DNA of 64,000 bases from contig NZ_JAROAV010000044.1 in assembly GCF_029439465.1 (NCBI RefSeq), positions 1 to 64,000 on the forward strand, written 5' to 3'. This DNA comes from Luteipulveratus flavus (GTDB taxonomy: Bacteria > Actinomycetota > Actinomycetes > Actinomycetales > Dermatophilaceae). Position numbers and translations under genes: made by a program. Each line of letters opens with the position of its first letter. Within the stretch, counting starts at the first letter, position 1. Below the pieces are notes generated by a model. The model ran no database searches. It had not been told where the DNA came from and worked only from the letters and a program-made list of their open reading frames with translations. Below, in pieces: positions 1 to 7,671 of the stretch.

Positions 1-93
1 TCGAGTAGGCGAGCCCCCAGGGCGAGCCGTATCGAGACCAGGTGACCGCGGATGGCTGGTCTCACGTCGTTCGCCCTACTCGACCGGCGACGG
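1..93. repeat. Palindromic intergenic repeat, copy 1 (GGTCGAGTAG family)
   Basis: The window opens inside an imperfect inverted repeat: TCGAGTAGGCGAGC at the left pairs with GTTCGCCCTACTCGA near position 75-89, and inner segments CGAGACCAG and CTGGTCTC pair. The same architecture recurs at 18074-18173, and a diverged relative lies at 41485-41615. It sits upstream of the siderophore importer and may end the transcript of the gene to the left of the window. The left end may be cut by the window. Confidence 0.75.
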
Positions 94-160
94 TGTCCTC
101 GGTGGTCAGGTGCTGGGCCGTTTGACGGTCGGCGGCAGCGCGTTGTTAGTCTGCCCTAAG

Positions 161-179
161 TTAAGCAAGGCTTACCTTC
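161..179. promoter_or_regulatory. Putative DtxR/IdeR-type iron box
   Basis: The 19 bases TTAAGCAAGGCTTACCTTC match the actinobacterial DtxR/IdeR consensus TTAGGTTAGGCTAACCTAA at 13 of 19 positions, including the central AGGCT and ACCT. It lies 24 bp before the GTG start of the siderophore-binding lipoprotein. Family knowledge: Fe2+-loaded DtxR/IdeR represses iron uptake genes from such sites. The match is from eye alignment only. Confidence 0.6.
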
Positions 180-202
180 CTTTCACGCGCCCTGGAGACA
201 CC

Positions 203-1252
203 GTGCACCGTCGTTCCTACCTCACCCTCCTGTCCGCCGCGGCCGTCACGGCCCTCGCCGCCGGATGCTCGACGGGACCCACCGGCAGTGAGGAGAGCGC
301 CGCGCCGGCGGCGGCCTCCAGCGCCGCGAACGCCGACGCCGGCGCCTATCCGGTGACGATCAAGCACGCACTGGGTACGACGACCGTCAAGGGCACGCCG
401 AAGCGCATCGCCACCGTCGGCTGGTCCGACGCCGACGTCGCGCTCTCCCTGGGCGTCGTCCCGGTGGCCGCGACGGCGATCGACTGGGGTGGCAACAAGA
501 ACCGTTCGACCGACTGGTTCGACAAGAAGCTCGCCCAGCTCGGCGGCCAGCAGCCGGTCCGCTACAGCGACGCGGACGGCGCCCCGATCGACGAGGTCAA
601 CAAGGCGCGCCCCGACCTGATCCTCGCCACCAACTCCGGCCTGACCAAGGACGAGTACGCCAAGCTGTCCCGCATCGCGCCGGTCGTCGCCTACCCGGGC
701 GCCCCGTACGGCACGTCGTGGCAGCAGTCGGTCGATCTGATCGGCAAGGCGGTCGGCCGGGCAAACGAGGCCAAGGCGGTCACGGCGAGCACCGAGAGCA
801 GCATCAAGAACGCGGTGGCGAAGTACCCGCAGCTGAAGGGCAAGACGGCCGCGTGGATCTGGTTCACGCCGACCGACCTGAGCAAGTTCGGCGCGTACAC
901 GCCGCTGGACAACCGGCCGCGGATGCTGGAGAGCTTCGGGCTGAAGACCGCGCCCGCCGTGACCAAGGCCGCCGGCACGACCAACAGCTTCAGCGTCGAC
1001 ATCTCGGCGGAGAAGGCGAGCACCGTCGACGCCGACGTCGCGATCTTCGACGAGGAGAAGCCGGGGCAGGACGCCACCATCCGGAAGAACCCGCTACTGG
1101 GCAAGATGCCGGCGCTCGCCTCGGGTGCCTACTTCGCCAACGCCGACCAGCCGGCGACGCTGACGATGTCCAGCCCGACCCCGCTGTCCATCCCGGTCGG
1201 CCTGCAGACGTTCCTGCCGAAGCTGGCCGAGGCCGCGAGCAAGGCGAAGTGA
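203..1252 (+). CDS. Iron-siderophore ABC transporter substrate-binding lipoprotein
   Basis: A 349-residue FecB/FepB-like periplasmic-binding protein that captures ferric siderophore outside the membrane and delivers it to the two permeases encoded next. The GTG at 203 gives a clean lipoprotein signal peptide with lipobox LAAGC (lipidated Cys about residue 22); an upstream GTG at 110 is in frame but would place the iron box and 30 meaningless residues inside the gene. The mature part has the usual two-lobe pattern with a stretch reading RIATVGWSDADVALSLGVVP near the start and DADVAIFDEEKPG late. Four-gene operon; the next start overlaps its stop (GTGA). Probably iron-repressed through the box at 161-179. 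Confidence 0.93.
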   Translation: MHRRSYLTLLSAAAVTALAAGCSTGPTGSEESAAPAAASSAANADAGAYPVTIKHALGTTTVKGTPKRIATVGWSDADVALSLGVVPVAATAIDWGGNKNRSTDWFDKKLAQLGGQQPVRYSDADGAPIDEVNKARPDLILATNSGLTKDEYAKLSRIAPVVAYPGAPYGTSWQQSVDLIGKAVGRANEAKAVTASTESSIKNAVAKYPQLKGKTAAWIWFTPTDLSKFGAYTPLDNRPRMLESFGLKTAPAVTKAAGTTNSFSVDISAEKASTVDADVAIFDEEKPGQDATIRKNPLLGKMPALASGAYFANADQPATLTMSSPTPLSIPVGLQTFLPKLAEAASKAK

Positions 1253-2301
1253 CAAGCACTGCCACTGAGCCCCGTCCTGCCGCAACCGCGGCGGGGCGGG
1301 GCTCGACCCCGCGCCTGCGCTCCCGGACGACGATCGTCGCGGTCGGCGTGCTCGCGATCGCCGTCGCCGTCCTCCTCTCGCTCACCGTCGGCGCGGTGAT
1401 GCTGTCGCCGGGCCAGGCGTTCTCCCATCTGCTGGACACGCGCAGCTCCAGCCAGGAGGCGGCGATCGTCGGTTCGCGGGTGGACCGCGTCCTGGTCGGG
1501 CTGCTGGTCGGCGCGGCCGTCGCGGTCGCCGGGGCCGTGCTGCAGGGCGTGACGCGCAACCCGCTCGCCGACCCGAGCATCCTCGGCATCAACTCGGGAG
1601 CCGCGCTCGCCGTCATCCTGGGCATCTACTGGTTCGACGTCACCTCGATGCCGGTCTACCTCTGGCTCGGTCTGATCGGCGCGGGCGTCGCCGCCGCCCT
1701 GGTGTACGGCATCGCGAGCCTCGGTCCGCGCGGCCCGCAACCGGTGACGATGGCCCTCGCCGGCGCGGCCTTCACCGCAGGGGCGAGCAGCGTCGTCTCC
1801 GGGATCATGGTCAGCAGCAGCGAGACGCTCGAGGTCTTCCGCTTCTGGCAGGTCGGCAGCATCAGTGGCCGGGACATGGATGCGCTCCCGGCCGTCCTCC
1901 CCGTGTTCGCCGTCGGTTTCGTGCTCTGCCTCGCGGTCGGGGGAGTGCTGAACGCGCTCGCCCTCGGTGACGACCTGGCGCGCGCGCTCGGCCAGCGGAT
2001 CCTGCTCGGACGCGGGCTCGCCTGGCTCGGCGCGGTCGTCCTGTGCGCGGCGGCCACCGCAGTCGCCGGGCCGATCGCGTTCGTCGGCCTCGTCGTCCCG
2101 CACGTCGTCCGCCTGCTCGTCGGCCCGGACCACCGTCGCATCCTGCTCGGCTCCCTGCTCGGCGGACCCGTCCTCGTGATCCTCGCCGACACCCTCGGCC
2201 GGGTCGTCACGCCGCCGTCCGAGGTGTCCGTCGGCATCATGACCGCGGTGATCGGCGCGCCCGTCCTCGTCCTGCTGGTCCGCCGCATGGGAGCCCGCTG
2301 A
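1249..2301 (+). CDS. Iron-siderophore ABC transporter permease (FecCD family)
   Basis: A 350-residue integral membrane protein of the FecCD/BtuC family, one half of the translocation channel. Its GTG overlaps the stop of the binding protein by four bases (GTGA), a strong argument for translational coupling and for this start. Visible family motifs: about nine to ten hydrophobic helices, AGAVLQGVTRNPLADPSILG (the conserved loop found in every FecCD permease) around residues 95-115, and AGPIAFVGLVVPHVVRLLVG near residue 280, which contacts the ATPase. Works with the permease starting at 2301 and the ATPase at 3378. Confidence 0.94.
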   Translation: MTSTATEPRPAATAAGRGSTPRLRSRTTIVAVGVLAIAVAVLLSLTVGAVMLSPGQAFSHLLDTRSSSQEAAIVGSRVDRVLVGLLVGAAVAVAGAVLQGVTRNPLADPSILGINSGAALAVILGIYWFDVTSMPVYLWLGLIGAGVAAALVYGIASLGPRGPQPVTMALAGAAFTAGASSVVSGIMVSSSETLEVFRFWQVGSISGRDMDALPAVLPVFAVGFVLCLAVGGVLNALALGDDLARALGQRILLGRGLAWLGAVVLCAAATAVAGPIAFVGLVVPHVVRLLVGPDHRRILLGSLLGGPVLVILADTLGRVVTPPSEVSVGIMTAVIGAPVLVLLVRRMGAR

Positions 2302-3374
2302 TGGCGCTCGACACCCGTCCCGGGACCCCCTCGAACTCCGCAGCGCCGGACGCCACTCGCCTCGTCCGCGACGTGCGCCGGTCCCTACGGCGTCGGTACG
2401 TGCTCGTGCTCGCGGCGGTCGTCGTGGTGTGGCTCGGCGTCTTCGCCGCCCGGGTGCTGCTGGGTGACGTCACCGTGACGATCCCCGACTTCGTCCGCAT
2501 CGTCCTGGGGGCGGACATCCCGGTCGCGTCGTTCGAGGTGATGGAGTCCAAGCTGCCGCGCGCGGTCGCCGGGACCCTCGCCGGGCTGGCGTTCGGCGCG
2601 GCGGGCGCGGTGTTCCAGTCGATGCTGCGCAACCCTCTCGCGAGCCCGGACGTCGTCGGCGTCACGATGGGTTCGTCCGCCGCCGCGGTGGTGGGCATGA
2701 CGGCCTTCGGCCTGGACGGGATCCCCCTGGCCGTCGCCGCGGTCGTCGGCGGGCTCGTGGTGGCGGTGGCCGTGCTGTTCCTGTCCGGAAGCAAGGGTGT
2801 CGCCACGTACCGGATGATCCTCGTCGGTATCGGCCTGGCGGCCACGCTGCAGGCGGTCATCCAGTGGGTGTTCACCACCACCGACGTCTACAAGGCGCAG
2901 GACGCGATGGTGTGGCTGACCGGCAGCCTCAACTCGGTCACCTGGGGCGAGATCCTGCGCATGACGGTGACCGTCGCGCTGCTGCTGCCGGTCGTCGCGG
3001 CTCTGGCGCCGCGGCTGCAGCTGCTGGAGCTCGGTGACGACGCAGCGGCCGGCCTCGGCCTCCGGGCCGCGCCGACCCGCGCCTGGCTGATGGGGACGAC
3101 GGTGGTGCTGACCGCGGTCACCACGTCCGTGGTCGGTCCGATCGCGTTCGTGTCACTGCTGGCGGGCCCGATCACCAGGCGTATCAACGGCGGCCGCCCG
3201 TCCATTCCGATTGCCGCCCTGATCGGTGCGGCGATCGTCGTGGCGGCCGACTACATCGGCGCCTACCTCGTCGGCACCACCAACATGCCGGTCGGCGTCG
3301 TGACCGGCATCGCGGGGGCGCCGTTCCTGCTCTGGCTGCTGCTCGCCTCGTCTCGTACGCTCAAGGACGGATGA
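2301..3374 (+). CDS. Iron-siderophore ABC transporter permease (FecCD family), second subunit
   Basis: A 357-residue second FecCD permease. The ATG shares a base with the previous stop (TGATG). An N-terminal soluble tail of about 35 residues is followed by a hydrophobic helix (YVLVLAAVVVVWLGVFAARV), the family loop AGAVFQSMLRNPLASPDVVG, and VVGPIAFVSLLAGPITRRI for ATPase contact. The last helix region VGTTNMPVGVVTGIAGAPFL matches the conserved C-terminus of the family. The two permeases form the heterodimeric channel of this importer. Confidence 0.94.
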   Translation: MALDTRPGTPSNSAAPDATRLVRDVRRSLRRRYVLVLAAVVVVWLGVFAARVLLGDVTVTIPDFVRIVLGADIPVASFEVMESKLPRAVAGTLAGLAFGAAGAVFQSMLRNPLASPDVVGVTMGSSAAAVVGMTAFGLDGIPLAVAAVVGGLVVAVAVLFLSGSKGVATYRMILVGIGLAATLQAVIQWVFTTTDVYKAQDAMVWLTGSLNSVTWGEILRMTVTVALLLPVVAALAPRLQLLELGDDAAAGLGLRAAPTRAWLMGTTVVLTAVTTSVVGPIAFVSLLAGPITRRINGGRPSIPIAALIGAAIVVAADYIGAYLVGTTNMPVGVVTGIAGAPFLLWLLLASSRTLKDG

Positions 3375-3377
3375 CCC

Positions 3378-4214
3378 ATGACTGCAACGGAATTCGTACC
3401 CCCTGCCGTGGATGATGACGCGGCACAGGTGAGCCGCCTCGTCGCGCAGGACGTGTCGCTGGCGTACGGCGACCGTACGGTGCTCGACGGCCTGTCCGTC
3501 CAGGTGCCGCCCGGCAAGGTCACGGCGATCGTCGGCGCCAACGGATGTGGAAAGTCCACCCTGCTGCGCGGTCTGGCCCGGTTGCTGAAGCCGACGTCCG
3601 GCTCGATCCTGCTGGACGGCAGAGACATTCACGAGCAGTCGACCCGGGACGTGGCGCGGGAGGTCGGGCTGCTGCCGCAGTCGCCGCTGGCCCCCGAGGG
3701 CATCACCGTGACCGAGCTCGTGGGCCGCGGGCGCCACCCGTACCACGGCCTTTTCAAGCAGTGGTCGAAGGCGGACGACGACGCGGTGGCGCACGCGCTG
3801 GAGCTCACCGACACGCTCGACCTCGCGCACCGGCCGGTCGATGAGCTGTCCGGCGGGCAGCGGCAGCGGGTGTGGATCGCCATGGTGCTCGCGCAGGAGA
3901 CGGGTCTGCTACTGCTGGACGAGCCGACGTCGTTCCTCGACATCGCCCACGCGGTCGAGGTGCTGGACCTGGTCACCGACCTGAACCAGCGCGGGACGAC
4001 GGTCGTGATGGTGCTGCACGACCTCAACCTGGCCGCCCGGTACGCCGACCACCTGATCGCCATGTGCGGCGGTGAGGTGCTGTGCGAGGGCGACGCCGCG
4101 TCGGTCGTGACGGCGGCCAACGTCGAGCGCGTCTTCGGGGTCCGTTGCCAGATCGTGCCGGACCCGGTCTCGGCCACCCCGCTCGTCGTCCCGCTCGGCC
4201 GCCACCACGTCTGA
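3378..4214 (+). CDS. Iron-siderophore ABC transporter ATP-binding protein (FecE/FepC family)
   Basis: A 278-residue ABC ATPase that powers ferric-siderophore import. Walker A GANGCGKST lies at about residues 53-61, the Q-loop region reads LLPQSPLAPEGITV, the signature LSGGQRQR and Walker B LLLLDEPTSFLD follow, and the switch histidine is in VLHDLNLAARY. Only three bases separate it from the permease stop, so it closes the four-gene operon. About 25 extra N-terminal residues precede the ABC fold; an internal start is possible but less likely given spacing. Confidence 0.95.
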   Translation: MTATEFVPPAVDDDAAQVSRLVAQDVSLAYGDRTVLDGLSVQVPPGKVTAIVGANGCGKSTLLRGLARLLKPTSGSILLDGRDIHEQSTRDVAREVGLLPQSPLAPEGITVTELVGRGRHPYHGLFKQWSKADDDAVAHALELTDTLDLAHRPVDELSGGQRQRVWIAMVLAQETGLLLLDEPTSFLDIAHAVEVLDLVTDLNQRGTTVVMVLHDLNLAARYADHLIAMCGGEVLCEGDAASVVTAANVERVFGVRCQIVPDPVSATPLVVPLGRHHV

Positions 4215-4241
4215 GGGGCGCCCTCTGGCGAGGCGGTATCC

Positions 4242-4319
4242 GGGCCATCTGGCGCGATGTCGCGGAACGTGGCCCCGGTGAGAGGCGGGAACGGGGCCAC
4301 ACGGCGCGATGTCGCGGGA
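4242..4319. repeat. Twin 35-bp palindromic repeat
   Basis: Two copies of a palindrome in direct orientation (about 4242-4275 and 4284-4319). Both have the identical 12-bp core CGCGATGTCGCG (perfect except its 2-nt centre), symmetric spacers of 4-5 nt, and outer arms GGGCCA/TGGCCC in copy one and GCCAC/GTGGC in copy two. The pair fills the gap between the importer ATPase and the P450 gene. It could end the importer transcript; no T-run follows. No known family recognised. Confidence 0.7.
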
Positions 4320-4377
4320 AGTGGCACCGAGGGATGGGGCGTCGCGACTCGCTGCGTCGTGACGGCGGTCACGTTAC

Positions 4378-4399
4378 GGTTTCTACAGAAGTAGTGACC
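4378..4399. promoter_or_regulatory. Putative P450 operator, copy 1
   Basis: A 22-bp site with arms GGTTTCTAC and GTAGTGACC around AGAA, ending 19 bp before the P450 GTG. It differs at only 3 of 22 positions from the perfect palindrome next to the second P450 gene (53740-53761), in the same orientation relative to the gene. A second small palindrome GTGACGGCGGTCAC abuts it at 4360-4373. The form suits a TetR-family dimer; no regulator gene is adjacent. Confidence 0.65.
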
Positions 4400-4418
4400 G
4401 CTCGCCGAAGGACTGATC

Positions 4419-5768
4419 GTGACCGCAGCGCCCACCTCCGTCCCCGCACTCGGCCGCGCCCGGACCGCCGGGTCGTGGTTGATCGACCACGGTCTGACCC
4501 GGCTCGCGCTGCGTGTCGGCCACCGGCGCAGTCCCTCCGACCCGTTCCTGCGGCTGCAGCTGGACCCGCAGGTCCGCGCCGACCCGTACGCCACGTACGA
4601 CCAGCTGCGCGAGATGGGCGCGCTCGTCCACGCGTCCGGGATGAGCGCGGCCACGACCCATGCCGCGGCCACGCAGGTGCTGCGCAGTCCCTCCTTCGGC
4701 ACCGCCCAGGGTCGCGGTGGGCTGCCCGAGCCGCTGGTCCGGCTGTCCCTGGCGGTGTTCGACCCGGCCGCGCCCGGGCCGGCCGACCCGCCGGCGCTCC
4801 TGGCGCTCGACCCGCCGCGGCACACGAGGTTCCGTCGGTTGATCACGCGTGAGTTCGCCGCGCGGTCGGTCAGCCGGATGGAGGACCGCGTCCGCGAGAT
4901 CGCCGACGAGGTCCTCGCCGAGGTGCCGGACGAGCCACGCTTCGACCTGGTGGAGCACTTCTCCTCGCAGGTGCCGCTGCGGGTGATCGCCGACCTGCTC
5001 GGGGTGCCGCCCGAGATGCGTCCGTCGCTGCTGGAGTGGGGCAACCAGGGCGCCAAGCTGCTCGACGCCGGCCTCCCGTACCGCGACTACCGCGACGCGC
5101 GCGGTGCGACCCGGGCGCTGCGGACCTGGTTCGACGCGCACATCGCCCGGCTGCGGCGTACGCCGGGTGAGGACCTGCTCAGCCGACTCGCCACCCTCAC
5201 CGGCGAGGACGCGCTGACCGACACCGAGATCGCGTTCACCGGCCTGCTCGTGCTCGGCGCCGGGTTCGAGACGACGGTGAACCTGATCAGCAACGCCGTC
5301 GTGCAGCTGTCCGACCACCCCGACCAGCGCGACGTCCTGCGCGAGCGGCCCGAGCTCTGGACGAACGCGACCGAGGAGACGCTGCGGTACGACTCGCCGG
5401 TGCAGCTGACGTTCCGGCGGGCGCTGGAGGACGTCGAGATCGCCGGGCAGCCGGTGTCCGCCGGGACCGGCGTGCTGGTGATGCTGGCCGGCGCCAACCG
5501 CGACCCCGACGTGTTCACCGACCCCCACCGGTACGACGTGACGCGGGCCAACGCACCCGAGCACCTGGCCCTGTCGTCCGGGGTGCACTACTGCGTCGGC
5601 GCCGGCCTCGCTCGGCTGGAGACCGCGATCGCGCTGGAGATGCTGTACGACCGGTACCCCGACCTGCACGTCGACGGCGCGGGCGTACGGCGGCCGACCC
5701 GGGTGCTGCGCGGGTACGAGTCGCTGCCCGTCGCCATCACGGCCTCCGCTGCGCGAGTGGTGCGATAG
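4419..5768 (+). CDS. Cytochrome P450
   Basis: A 449-residue soluble bacterial P450 mono-oxygenase. The I-helix oxygen-binding motif reads GAGFETT, the ExxR pair lies in EETLRYDSPVQ, and the heme loop is LSSGVHYCVGAGLARLE with the iron-ligating Cys near residue 392. The N-terminus is about 35 residues longer than a minimal CYP107-type enzyme. GTG start with GAAGGA seven bases upstream. No ferredoxin or reductase gene is adjacent, so electron partners must be encoded elsewhere. Substrate cannot be predicted. Probably controlled through the palindrome at 4378-4399 that is shared with the P450 at 52475-53725. Confidence 0.93.
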   Translation: MTAAPTSVPALGRARTAGSWLIDHGLTRLALRVGHRRSPSDPFLRLQLDPQVRADPYATYDQLREMGALVHASGMSAATTHAAATQVLRSPSFGTAQGRGGLPEPLVRLSLAVFDPAAPGPADPPALLALDPPRHTRFRRLITREFAARSVSRMEDRVREIADEVLAEVPDEPRFDLVEHFSSQVPLRVIADLLGVPPEMRPSLLEWGNQGAKLLDAGLPYRDYRDARGATRALRTWFDAHIARLRRTPGEDLLSRLATLTGEDALTDTEIAFTGLLVLGAGFETTVNLISNAVVQLSDHPDQRDVLRERPELWTNATEETLRYDSPVQLTFRRALEDVEIAGQPVSAGTGVLVMLAGANRDPDVFTDPHRYDVTRANAPEHLALSSGVHYCVGAGLARLETAIALEMLYDRYPDLHVDGAGVRRPTRVLRGYESLPVAITASAARVVR

Positions 5769-5815
5769 GAGGCGACTGGCGCCCGGACTGCCCTGGTGCG
5801 GATAGCGTTCCGCTC

Positions 5816-6313
5816 ATGGGGGACAGCGACAAGCCGGTTCCGGAGCGGACGTGGCGTGACTGGCGCATCCTGGTGGCGGCGATGGCACCTCTGGGCGTGA
5901 TCACCACGGGTGTCATGATCGCGGCGCTCCACCGCACGGTGACCTCGGGACCCCTGGCCTCGTCCTGGATCTGGCTCGCCCCAGGCTTCTGGATCCTGCT
6001 GGGAGGGGTGGGCTACACCCGGCTGTACCGCGAGGTGCCGCCGGAGGGAAAGCCGTACCGGGACGAGACCGGTATGTGGCGCGAGGCACCTCCCATCCGC
6101 TACAAGGCACCGACGTGGTCGGTCGTGGTCGTGGTGGTGTTCTGGTTCGGCGGCGCACGCCTCTTCGGGCTCCTGCCCGCGGCGGTCGGTATCCCGGCCG
6201 CGGCCGTTCTGACGAGCGCGCTCGGGTGGTGGCTCGCTACCACTTACCTGCCGCAGCACTTCATGGCCCTGCACCGGCAGCGCCTGGAGTGGGCTGCGAT
6301 CAACCGCTCGTGA
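5816..6313 (+). CDS. Hypothetical membrane protein, four predicted helices
   Basis: A 165-residue protein of unknown function. Hydrophobic stretches are seen at about residues 20-40 (ILVAAMAPLGVITTGVMIAAL), 50-67 (WIWLAPGFWILLGGVGY), 100-118 (SVVVVVVFWFGGARLF) and 120-142, so three to four membrane segments with a polar loop (EVPPEGKPYRDETGMWREAP) in the middle. No ribosome site is evident before the ATG, and the gene lies 47 bp after the P450, so it may be read from the same transcript. No family recognised. Confidence 0.7.
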   Translation: MGDSDKPVPERTWRDWRILVAAMAPLGVITTGVMIAALHRTVTSGPLASSWIWLAPGFWILLGGVGYTRLYREVPPEGKPYRDETGMWREAPPIRYKAPTWSVVVVVVFWFGGARLFGLLPAAVGIPAAAVLTSALGWWLATTYLPQHFMALHRQRLEWAAINRS

Positions 6314-6353
6314 CGGAGCGGCCGGGGGCGCATCGCCCGGGCACCCGGTCAGA

Positions 6354-6836
6354 ATGACGCCCATGACCGACCCCGTCGTGCGCTACGTCACCTCGTCCGA
6401 CCTCGAGCTGTGGAAGGACGTGCGGCTGCGCAGCCTGGCCGAGAGCCCGGACGCGTTCGGGTCCACGCTTGCGCGGGAGGAGGCGTTCGGCGAGGCGGAC
6501 TGGCTCGACCGGCTCGCGCCGCCGGCCGTACTCGTCCTGGCGGACGATGCGCCGGTCGGGCTGGGCGGCGGGTTCGAGGTCGAGCCCGGGACGATGATCG
6601 TCGTCGCGATGTGGCTGGAGCCGGCCTGGCGAGGTCGCGGGCTGTCGCGCCGGATCCTCGACCTCGTCGTCGCCTGGGCGCGCGAGCGCGGCTTGCGCGT
6701 CGAGCTGGACGTCACCGAGGGCAACGAACCGGCGCGCGCGGCCTACCTGGCGTACGGGTTCGTACCGACCGGGCACGTCGAGCCGCTGCGCGAGGGGTCA
6801 CCCCTGCGCGTGGAGCGGATGGAGCTCCCCGCCTGA
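6354..6836 (+). CDS. GNAT-family N-acetyltransferase
   Basis: A 160-residue Gcn5-related acetyltransferase. The acetyl-CoA binding motif A is visible as MWLEPAWRGRGLSRRIL (the RGRGLS stretch binds the CoA pyrophosphate), followed by ELDVTEGNEPARAAYLAYGF, the typical motif B with the conserved Asn and Tyr. Acceptor unknown. Either ATG 6354 or ATG 6363 may start it; the sequence begins to resemble the family at VRYVTSSDLELWKDVRLR. A strong hairpin directly after the stop ends the transcript. Confidence 0.88.
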   Translation: MTPMTDPVVRYVTSSDLELWKDVRLRSLAESPDAFGSTLAREEAFGEADWLDRLAPPAVLVLADDAPVGLGGGFEVEPGTMIVVAMWLEPAWRGRGLSRRILDLVVAWARERGLRVELDVTEGNEPARAAYLAYGFVPTGHVEPLREGSPLRVERMELPA

Positions 6837-6837
6837 A

Positions 6838-6886
6838 GAGCACGAAGGCTCCCGTCCGCGTCGGACGGGAGCCTCGTCTTCAGGCG
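6838..6886. terminator. Bidirectional terminator hairpin
   Basis: AGGCTCCCGTCCG (6846-6858) pairs perfectly with CGGACGGGAGCCT (6862-6874) around a CGT loop, with GAAGA/TCTTC reinforcing the outside. It lies between the stop of the acetyltransferase (+) and the stop of the 50-aa gene (-), so it serves both convergent transcripts. Confidence 0.85.
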
Positions 6887-6894
6887 CTGCAGCC

Positions 6895-7047
6895 TCAGGC
6901 CACGTGGACGTCCTGCTGGCGCTGCATCGCGGCGATCAGGTCGGAGCGCATGCCCGGGCTGGACGCGTTGGCGATGGCCTCGGCGATGGCGCGGCGGTTG
7001 CGGGTGGTCTCACGGTGGCTGCGGATGGCCTTCGCGAGGGTGGTCAT
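6895..7047 (-). CDS. Small protein of 50 residues, unknown function
   Basis: A short gene supported by a consensus ribosome site: AAGGAG lies seven bases before the ATG on the minus strand. The product (MTTLAKAIRSHRETTRNRRA... ending QDVHVA) is basic at the N-terminal half, Ala-rich, and reads as two amphipathic helices broken by SSPG. It has no signal peptide or membrane segment. It is a single-gene unit: a shared terminator lies after it and an AT-richer promoter region (7070-7110) lies before it. No function recognised. Confidence 0.72.
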   Translation of the reverse strand: MTTLAKAIRSHRETTRNRRAIAEAIANASSPGMRSDLIAAMQRQQDVHVA

Positions 7048-7165
7048 GACGTTGCTCCTTCGGATCAGAACTCTGCGGATACGAACACTTCGATATCAAA
7101 ACAAGAGTACGACCGACAGTGTTCCCGCCACGAACCCGATCGACGTGAGATCCACCACGCTGGTC

Positions 7166-7570
7166 TCAGGGAGCGGAACCGCCCGGCTTCTCGGCCAGGG
7201 CGCGCTGCACCGTGACCTGGTCCGGCGACATGTGGACTGTGGTGCACGCCTCGCGCCAGTCGAACCATCCGTGGTGACCGCAGCTCTGTCCCGCGCCGCC
7301 GAGCCGCGCCGCGACCTCCGCGGCGGTCATGTGGTCGGGGCCTGAGATGGTCCAGGTGCGCCAGCACCCCGCTCCGGCGCACTCCAGGTCACTGCTGGAT
7401 GCGACGAGGCCCGCGGGCAGGTCGGGCAGCTCGTCCTCTGCCGGATAGGGGCTGCCGAAGATCGAGCAGATCACGACGGTGACCACCGCCGCCATCGTCA
7501 GGCTGAGCAGGACGCACGTCATCGCGATGACCCGCTTGAACCAGATTGCGCTCGTCTCATGGGGCCCCAT
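7166..7570 (-). CDS. Hypothetical membrane-anchored protein
   Basis: A 134-residue protein starting at the ATG in MGPHETSAIWFKR. One membrane helix (about residues 14-39, VIAMTCVLLSLTMAAVVTVV...) is followed by an exported domain rich in Cys (five, in ECAGAGCW, QSCGHHGW and EACTTV) and Trp, which suggests disulfides outside the cell. The CW...DHMTAAEVAARL...CGHHGWFDWREACTTVH pattern is not one I recognise. It is divergent from the SNF2 gene, whose start is about 100 bp away, so the two share a promoter region. Confidence 0.7.
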   Translation of the reverse strand: MGPHETSAIWFKRVIAMTCVLLSLTMAAVVTVVICSIFGSPYPAEDELPDLPAGLVASSSDLECAGAGCWRTWTISGPDHMTAAEVAARLGGAGQSCGHHGWFDWREACTTVHMSPDQVTVQRALAEKPGGSAP

Positions 7571-7671
7571 GGTCGTCAGTATCCGTCCACATCCCGATGC
7601 CTGGCGGCGGGTTCTCCACACGCGCGGACACCTCCCACCGGGTGTCGGGGCCTCGGTCTACCGTCGCTGCT

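Noticed and set aside
7070-7110. LexA-like box (CGAAC...TTCG) before the 50-residue gene
   Set aside because: The half-sites are too close together for the actinobacterial LexA consensus TCGAAC-N4-GTTCGA.
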